From Haplomitrium mnioides (Eukaryota; Marchantiophyta; Haplomitriopsida; Calobryales): a stretch of 24,834 nucleotides of DNA. The DNA is taken from contig JBNGIS010001142.1 in assembly GCA_049999725.1 (NCBI GenBank), positions 141,246 to 166,079 on the forward strand, in the 5' to 3' direction. The notes under the pieces are model-generated. The model was not told where the DNA came from. It worked only from the letters and a program-made list of their open reading frames with translations, and made no database searches. Of this stretch, positions 19,388-24,834 are shown piece after piece. Each line of letters opens with the position of its first letter. Positions within the stretch are counted from its first letter, which is position 1. The translations under genes were made by a program, and so were the position numbers.

Positions 19388-19686
19388 ATTAGTGGAGGGC
19401 ATCGTACAATTCTGAGCAGACCTGCAGGAGGGAACGCAGGGCCTATGACTCAATGGACTACGAATCAGCCTTCCAGAATGACAATTATGGTCTGTTGGAA
19501 TTGTGGCTAACCTGGCCACATTTCCTCTAGCTGTCCGGAGCCGCGGAAGAGCAGTTATGGCCAACCGCCTTCTCTGTGCTTCCAATGCAAAAAGGAGGGG
19601 CATGTGGCCATGAATTGCCCAACCAGAAGGCCAGATGCTACTGCTGGACCAAGTGCAAATCCTCCTCCTCCCGCAATTTCAGTCTA
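19388..19686 (+). pseudogene. Nucleocapsid part of gag with two CCHC zinc knuckles
   Basis: In the same frame as gag, after its TAG: CWNCG-stop-PGHISSSC at 19493-19534 and CFQCKKEGHVAMNC at 19577-19618, both Cx2Cx4Hx4C. The first is interrupted by a TAA in place of its fifth-to-sixth residue region. With the knuckle at 19241 the original Gag had three, an unusually high number. The frame closes with a TAA at about 19684. Confidence 0.85.
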
Positions 19687-20199
19687 ATTACTCTTGAGAT
19701 GGAGCAGGAAGCGGAATTGCCGGGTTGGGAGACGCCAACTCCCGAGGATTGTTTCTGGGTGATGAGCCGAGTAGGGGCAAAGGCCACAAAGAGAAGCCAG
19801 AGGAAGTCTGAGCACAGAGTTAAGAAGGAAGTAGCTCAAGCGACCTCGCCTCGAAGCGATTCAGATTATCGGAGGGATAATCCAAAATGGTTCTACCCCA
19901 AACAGCAGGACTAGGTGAGAAAACAATTGGAGGCCTTAGAAGAAGAGCGGGAAGTCGAAGAGACCATCAAGGAGGTCCGAAAGCAGTAGGGGGAAACCAA
20001 GAAGTGCAGAAGACAATTGCAGCTGTGGAAGAGAGGACAAAAGCCACCCTCTACAGCATTCAAGCGGATGTAAGGAATTGTCCTGTCACGGCCACAGTGG
20101 GCCAATTGATCAAAGATAGCCCTCTGTATCGGAGACAACTTCGAGAATTGCTTATGGGAGCAAAGAGGAGAAGGAGAAGCCAAGGTGGAAGCTCCAGCA
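19687..20199 (+). pseudogene. Gag-protease spacer with charged coiled-coil-like part
   Basis: One frame (19576-19914, continuing past a stop) gives a segment rich in Glu, Arg and Lys, including RKQLEALEEEREVEETIKEV, that looks like a coiled coil. Several stops follow. I recognise no enzyme domain. Confidence 0.5.
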
Positions 20200-20570
20200 G
20201 ATTTGCAACTGGTTTGTGAGGACAAGGGGGATCGACACCCAGATCGCAAGTTGCACATTGTCTTTGGTGCCCGTAGATGGAGGGGTAGGCGTCAACATCA
20301 TGGTGGAGGAGACTACTCACAAGCTGGGATTTACAAAATTCCAGCACATCGCTCGAATCATGAGGCTGGCAGATGGGTCGCGCATGAAGCCATTGGGCTC
20401 TCTCCTGCAAGTTCCAACATTCATCGGAGGGGAGGAATTCAAGCTCAATTACCTGGTCATGCGACCTACTAGAGCATCTCCTTACTTGGGAGATTGTGGC
20501 TGTATGGGGCCAAAGTAATGCACAACTGGAGGAACTCTACACTGGTGTTCGGCCCCAAAAGAACGATAGT
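20200..20570 (+). pseudogene. Aspartic protease of the plus-strand element
   Basis: The frame at 20216-20518 shows PVDGGVGVNIMVEETTHKLG (putative active-site Asp codon 20276-20278), IMRLADGSRMKPLGSLLQVP and FKLNYLVMRP. After a frame change near 20485 it continues LGRLWLYGAKV, the second hydrophobic-Gly-Arg block of retropepsins. The active site reads Asp-Gly-Gly where Asp-Ser/Thr-Gly is usual. This may be a lineage variant, because Athila-type elements also deviate here, or it may be decay. Confidence 0.78.
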
Positions 20571-20912
20571 GCATTACGGTCCTATTCCTTACTTGGAGGA
20601 AACACAGTCGGAGGCAGAATACGACAGTGAGTGGTCCGAAGAGGAGGAAGATTCGAAGTACCACTACTGGGTATAGATGGTGAGCGAAGCGACAGAGGAG
20701 GATTTGTCGGAAGGGGGTGTAATTTCCATCAATCAAATCGAATTCTCTACCTATGACGAAACAAAGCATCAGTGGGATGGGTCCGCGGAAGATCGGACCA
20801 GAGCTGAGAACACTAGGATTCGAAGGGGGGACGGATCCGAAGTACCTCATCGGATCCAAGAAACGAACACGGGGAGGTCCGCAGAAGTCCTCGGGAGGAA
20901 GGAGGAGCAAGA
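20571..20912 (+). pseudogene. Protease-RT linker
   Basis: Acidic frames (EEDSKYHYW, then STYDETKHQW) broken by a TAG at 20674-20676 and at least one frame change. No domain is recognised. It leads into the RT frame. Confidence 0.45.
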
Positions 20913-21935
20913 TTGGCTACCCTAATGCCAGTAGGGGACAACAAAGGAAGGAATAAGATGGGGGTGGTGACGGATGCCCAACACAAGCAGCTGGTAGTCC
21001 GAGAGGGACACACTTTCCATATCGGATCCCAATTGCCTAGGAAAGCAGAGCAGACCCTCACCCAACTCCTACTTAATGACAGTGACGCCTTCGCCTGGAG
21101 TCATGAAGATCTAAGGGGAGTCCCCAGGGAATTGGGGGAGCATAGGATTGACTTGGAGCCCACAGCAATCCCAGTGCGCCAACGACAATATTGGATGAAT
21201 CTCCGATTCTCCCTGCTGGTAAAGGAGGAGATAGACAAGCTCTTGGAGGCAGAACTCATATATCCTGTCCTCAACTGTGAGTGGGTGTCTCCTTTGGTTG
21301 TAGTACCCAAGAAGGTGGGACAGGATGGGGAGAAGAAAATCTGTATCTGCCAAGATTTCCGAAAACTGAATGAGGCCACGAAGAAAGATCACTACCCATT
21401 GCCTTTCACAGATAGGGTGCTGGACTTGGTGGCGAGGCAAGAGGTATACAATTTTCTGGATGGGTACTCTGGGTATAACCAGATCTGGATACGAGAGGAG
21501 GATCAGCTCAAAGCAGCATTCACCACAGAATGGGGGGTGTTTGCTTTCAAGAGGATGCCTTTTAGCTTGTGTAATGCACCAGGTATTTTTCAAAGAATGA
21601 TGATGAACATCTTCCATGACTACCTCATAAAGTTCTTGGAGGTATTCATCAACAACTTAGTGGTGTATGGCAAGCTGGAGAACCACGAGCAGGATGTGAG
21701 GCTCACGCTTTAGAGGTGCAGGGAAACTGGGCTGAGGCTGCACCCAAGAAAATGTTTCTTTGGGGTGAAGGAGAGGATACTACTCAGACACCGAATTTCC
21801 AACAGAGGTGTTGAGGTGGATCAAGAGAAGATCACCAACTGGATGAATGTAGCCTTTCCTACCAGTCTGAAGGAGGTGCGAGGCTTCTTGGGGTGTGTTG
21901 GGTACTATTGACAATTCATCGATCAATTCGCCTCA
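20913..21935 (+). pseudogene. Reverse transcriptase of the plus-strand element
   Basis: The open frame 20913-21713 shows LEAELIYPVLNCEWVSPLVV, ICQDFRKLNEATKKDHYPLP, NFLDGYSGYNQI (motif A, Asp kept), FSLCNAPGIFQRMM (motif B) and FINNLVVYG. In the last, both catalytic Asp of motif C are Asn (codons 21651-21656, AAC AAC). After a TAG (21711-21713) the same frame runs on with LRLHPRKCFFGVKE and FLGCVGYY. A TGA follows at 21909-21911 where Arg is normal. The likely original GAC GAC and CGA codons contain CpG, so the losses fit deamination of methylated cytosines. Non-functional. Confidence 0.95.
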
Positions 21936-22679
21936 GTGGCTGTACCCCTCACCCAAATGACCAAAGGGGGTAGCACATTTGAGGCCACTCTTGAAAGACT
22001 GGAAAGTTTCAGGGAATTGAAGAGGAGGTTAGCCAGTGCCCTTGTGTTATTCTCTCCCAGTTGGGGAAAGGACTTCCATGTAATGATTGATGTAACTGGG
22101 TTCTGCATTGGAGAAGTGCTATCCCAAATGGATGATCAGGGACATGACCACCCCATCTACTTCGCCAGCAGACTACTAGCACCAGTAGAGAAGAATTACT
22201 CTGCAACAGATCGGGAGGCTCTAGGAATCATTTATGCCTTGAAGAAGTTCAGGCATTACCTGTTGCAGCACAAGGTGATCTTCCACACAGATTACAATGT
22301 GCTGAAGTACATGGTGAACAAGCTAGACGTCACCGGTCGAATTGCAAGGTGGGTACTTCTGTTGCAGGAGTTTGATTTTGAGGTCAGGATCAAGCTTGGG
22401 AAGAAGCACAACAATGCAAACTTCTTTTCTAAAATTGCAGGACTTGTCAACCAGCAGCAGGTGGGAGATGAATTCCCGGACAAACACCTGTTCCAAGTGA
22501 AGGTGGGGAGGGCCACGGAGTACGGCCACATCACCGAGTTCCTCAATTCTGCTCAACTCCTCCAATGCAGCAACAGAGAGGAGGTTGTTGTGTTCCTCAG
22601 AAAGGTGAGACCATACCTCTTGATTAAAGGAATATTACACAAGAGAGGTTATGATGGGATGATCAGTCCACAATGGTAA
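21936..22679 (+). pseudogene. RNase H domain and linker of the plus-strand element
   Basis: Same frame as the RT. Shows the connection start (LTQMTKGG), FHVMIDVTGFCIGEVLSQ (first catalytic Asp), NYSATDREALGIIYALKKFRHYL (Glu), FHTDYNVLKYM (Asp) and IARWVLLLQEFDFEV. The usual last Asp block reads NNANFFSKI where NNADALSR-like sequence is expected, so that Asp is lost. The C-terminal part is the normal linker, with LIKGILHKRGYDG just before integrase. It ends at a TAA (22677-22679) caused by a small deletion/frameshift. Confidence 0.9.
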
Positions 22680-23380
22680 TGCAAGCGCTCCACGGAGAGG
22701 AGGTGGGAGGCCACTTTGCTGCTGACACCACCATCAAGAAGGTCCTGGATGTAGGATATTGGTGGCTTACTTTGCACAAGGATGTGCATTTATGGGTAAG
22801 AAGATGTGATGCATGCCAGAGGATAGGGAGGCCTATAGCAAACCAGCATCATCCTTTGGTAGCCATCATCCCCTTAGCACCATTTGAGAAGTGGGGGATC
22901 GACTTCATCGGTCCCATTGCACCTTCCACTCGGAAGGGCAACAGGTACGTTCTGTTGGCCACAGATTATGCCAAGACAGTGGCAGCCTTCCTATATGAGT
23001 AGATGTTCTGCAGCTTTGGGCCTCCTTTGGAGCTGGTCAGTGATCAGAGGACGCACTTCATCAATCAGGTGATCAAAGACCTGACCAATCAGTACTTGGT
23101 CAAGCACAGGAGGACCACAGCTTACCACCCCAAGGCTAATGGCCTGACAAAAAGGGCCAATGGGATCATGGGCAAAATACTCAACAAGACAGTAGTAGCA
23201 AACAAAGCAGATTGGGACTTGAAGCTGCTTACTGCCACCCATGCCTACAATTTGGCTTACAAGACCACAACATGGCATAGTCCTTACTTTTTGGTCTTTG
23301 GACAACATGCCCTCGTGCCATTGGAGTATGAGGTGGCTACAAGAAGGATGTTGAAGCAAGAAAAGATGGCTGAAGATTAG
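22673..23380 (+). pseudogene. Integrase of the plus-strand element
   Basis: The zinc-binding part shows HGEEVGGHF then CDACQ. The core shows GIDFIGPI (first Asp) and VSDQRTHF (second Asp, 23042-23044). At 23150-23152, exactly 35 residues later, is NGLTKRANG with Lys where the catalytic Glu belongs. The integrase frame is single from 22673 onward, with stops at 23000-23002 and 23378-23380. It is shifted from RNase H. Inactive by the Glu-to-Lys change and the stops. Confidence 0.94.
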
Positions 23381-23761
23381 AGCAGAAGGGAGAGGCTCTA
23401 TCAGTTGGAGAATCTGGAGGAGACTAGGGAGTTAGCCCAAGGGAGGTTGGAGCACCAATAAGAGCTTAGGAAGAAACAACATGACAAGAAGCTCAAACCA
23501 ACTGACCTCTAGGAGGGAAACCTGGTGTTGTTATACGACAGTAGGTTTGTGCATTTTCCTAGAAAATTGCACACAAGATGGATGGGGCCATTCGTTCTGA
23601 AGAAGCTCCACAAGAATGGGTCATCAGAGCTGGAGACGCTGGAGGGTCACAAGTTTGCCAACACGGTGCACTTCGACAGACTGAAGAGGTACAAAAATCA
23701 GGAGGAACCGGAAGAGGACACAACTGTGACCTCATCAAGGGTGCCCAACAACCAGAGGTAA
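23381..23761 (+). pseudogene. Integrase C-terminal region of the plus-strand element
   Basis: It continues in the integrase frame with a charged helical stretch, stops at about 23459 and 23510, and then the open 23525-23761 segment: LVLLYDSRF, LHTRWMGPFVLKKLH, FANTVHFDRLKRYK. This is the GPF-type fold seen in non-chromoviral plant gypsy integrases. It ends in a TAA with no chromodomain or PHD finger after it. Confidence 0.85.
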
Positions 23762-23776
23762 GCTTTTATCTGGGTG

Positions 23777-23876
23777 NNNNNNNNNNNNNNNNNNNNNNNN
23801 NNNNNNNNNNNNNNNNNNNNNNNNNNNNNNNNNNNNNNNNNNNNNNNNNNNNNNNNNNNNNNNNNNNNNNNNNNNN
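23777..23876. other. Assembly gap of 100 N
   Basis: Exactly 100 N, the conventional size for a gap of unknown length. It covers the place where the element's polypurine tract should be. Confidence 0.99.
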
Positions 23877-23881
23877 AGTTA

Positions 23882-24834
23882 TGTCAGCCAGCGATTTAGG
23901 TACCTAAAGCAAAATTCAGGAAATCGGAAGAATCTTCGGCACAACGACCCTTGGCAAGTGTGAAGGCCTTTCAGGAGCCATAAATTACTCTAAAATAGCT
24001 ACTAAAAGCAAGGCCCATGATTCCTAGGAGGAAGACAAGATCATGGTGGAAAGATGAGCAGAGGGCAGTGATCGCCAGCCAAAGGAGGGGTCCCATTTCA
24101 AAATCCGAAGCAGGCCAATGAGAATCCGTGGACCTCAGAAGGATGCGGGGATCGAGGCCAAGCAGGGGGAAAGGAACGCCCAATCCAAGCGAAGCGATCC
24201 GAGAAGGAAGAACGGATCCATAATCAGAAATCCAAAGGCACTCAAAGGAGGCAGATTGCGGACATGTCCTACAGTGGCCACAAATCAAGAAGCAAGGATC
24301 AGGGATGAAATGAGGAAGCAAGGTTAGCACAAGGGCAAGCTAGGCCAGAGAAGGAGGATGCCTCAATCCTGCAAGCAAGAGCGCGCTCTGCAAGGGCCGA
24401 TCGAGCACTTCTTGAATCTGCGGATCCTAGTAGAAACGTGGAGTTCCTTGAATGCCCCGCAAGATTCTACGGAAATGTTGCGTCTCCGGAGCGATTCACG
24501 AGATTCTACGGAAGACGTGACAGCTCCAAGGAGTTTGAGGATCTGCGAGAAGCCGCCTTCCTAAGTGGGGATCCCACTTAACAAGGTTCCGATCCGTCTC
24601 ACGATGTGGGGACCCCACTTAAAAGGGATCTACGAAGAGTCCAACCGGAGAGCAAGGAGGAAAGCCCGAAATAGTGACATATTGTGGGTCTGGCCGAAGG
24701 AAAACAGGAGAGTGTCGGAAGGATGATTCAGCGGAGATCCGACCGAAAGAGGATCGAGGAAGCCGAAGGGGCGACTAAGCGCGGATTCGACAGGAGGAAA
24801 AGCAGAGGAGAGCCGAAAAGGGGACAAATCACCG
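23882..24834 (+). repeat. 3' LTR (truncated by the window end)
   Basis: Begins TGTCAGCC at 23882 and aligns with 14678-15630 over its whole visible 953 bases, including the paired blocks around 'gtggggatcccactta' and the first four units of the ~48-bp array. The copies differ at roughly one base in eight, mostly transitions, so the insertion is old. Confidence 0.93.

Larger units (their letters stand above)
14678..24834 (+). mobile_element. Nested Ty3/gypsy LTR retrotransposon (Ogre/Tat/Athila-like), right end outside the window
   Basis: The first 953 bases of the two LTRs align: 14678-15630 and 23882-24834 (window end), with roughly one difference per eight bases by eye. Between them, on the plus strand, lie gag, zinc knuckles, protease, RT, RNase H and integrase in Ty3/gypsy order, followed by a 100-N gap and the 3' LTR. 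The LPF-x-D block in the RT and the LYDSR...RWMGPFVLKK pattern after the integrase resemble the non-chromoviral Ogre/Tat/Athila group, and there is no chromodomain. It sits inside the gag of the minus-strand element. Many stops, frameshifts and catalytic replacements show an old, dead copy. Confidence 0.93.

Noticed and set aside
20913-23761. Integrated pararetrovirus (caulimovirid) sequence
   Set aside because: A clear DDE-type integrase follows RNase H and there are LTRs. Caulimovirids lack both.
23578-23907. Open frame running through the N gap
   Set aside because: It is open only because N codons cannot be stops, and its start is an out-of-frame shadow of the integrase C-terminus.

Overview
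The window reads as intergenic, transposon-rich DNA of a land plant with a large genome. Every recognisable protein belongs to a Ty3/gypsy-type LTR retrotransposon or its debris. I see no intact host gene, rRNA, tRNA or CRISPR array. The host assignment is inferred from the retroelement families (an Ogre/Tat/Athila-like element with long LTRs, and a polyprotein type I associate with streptophyte algae and non-flowering plants). It cannot be fixed to a species from sequence alone.

Layout. 1-3570: AT-rich old debris, holding a TA microsatellite, a ~737-bp tandem duplication (1139-2610) with coiled-coil-like coding remnants, and a badly decayed plus-strand gypsy reverse transcriptase fragment (3201-3570). 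3571-7996: no gene. It has small tandem/direct repeats and probably includes the 3' untranslated region and 3' LTR of the next element. 7997-14677, minus strand: a decayed but very readable Ty3/gypsy polyprotein. Read from high to low coordinates the order is gag with a CCHC knuckle, aspartic protease, a complete C5-cytosine DNA methyltransferase (motifs I, IV, VI, VIII, IX and X in canonical order, DNMT3-like), reverse transcriptase, RNase H, integrase, and a C-terminal PHD finger. Methyltransferase motif IV onward, RT, integrase and PHD finger share one reading frame (only RNase H is shifted, by paired indels). The DNA methylation 'writer' and the histone-tail 'reader' are therefore parts of the retrotransposon polyprotein, not a neighbouring host gene.

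14678-24834, plus strand: a second Ty3/gypsy element, of Ogre/Tat/Athila type by its RT and integrase C-terminus, inserted into the gag of the first. Its 5' LTR starts at 14678 and its 3' LTR starts at 23882, running off the window. The 5' LTR carries a ~48-bp tandem array and a cluster of ACGTGGC boxes. Its gag, three zinc knuckles, protease, RT, RNase H and integrase are all present, but broken by stops and frameshifts and by loss of catalytic residues. A 100-N assembly gap lies just before its 3' LTR.

Working together: the older minus-strand element looks like a self-contained epigenetic retrotransposon (copying, integration, cytosine methylation and chromatin reading). The younger plus-strand element split it. 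The missing 5' part of the older gag and its 5' LTR should lie beyond the right edge of the window.
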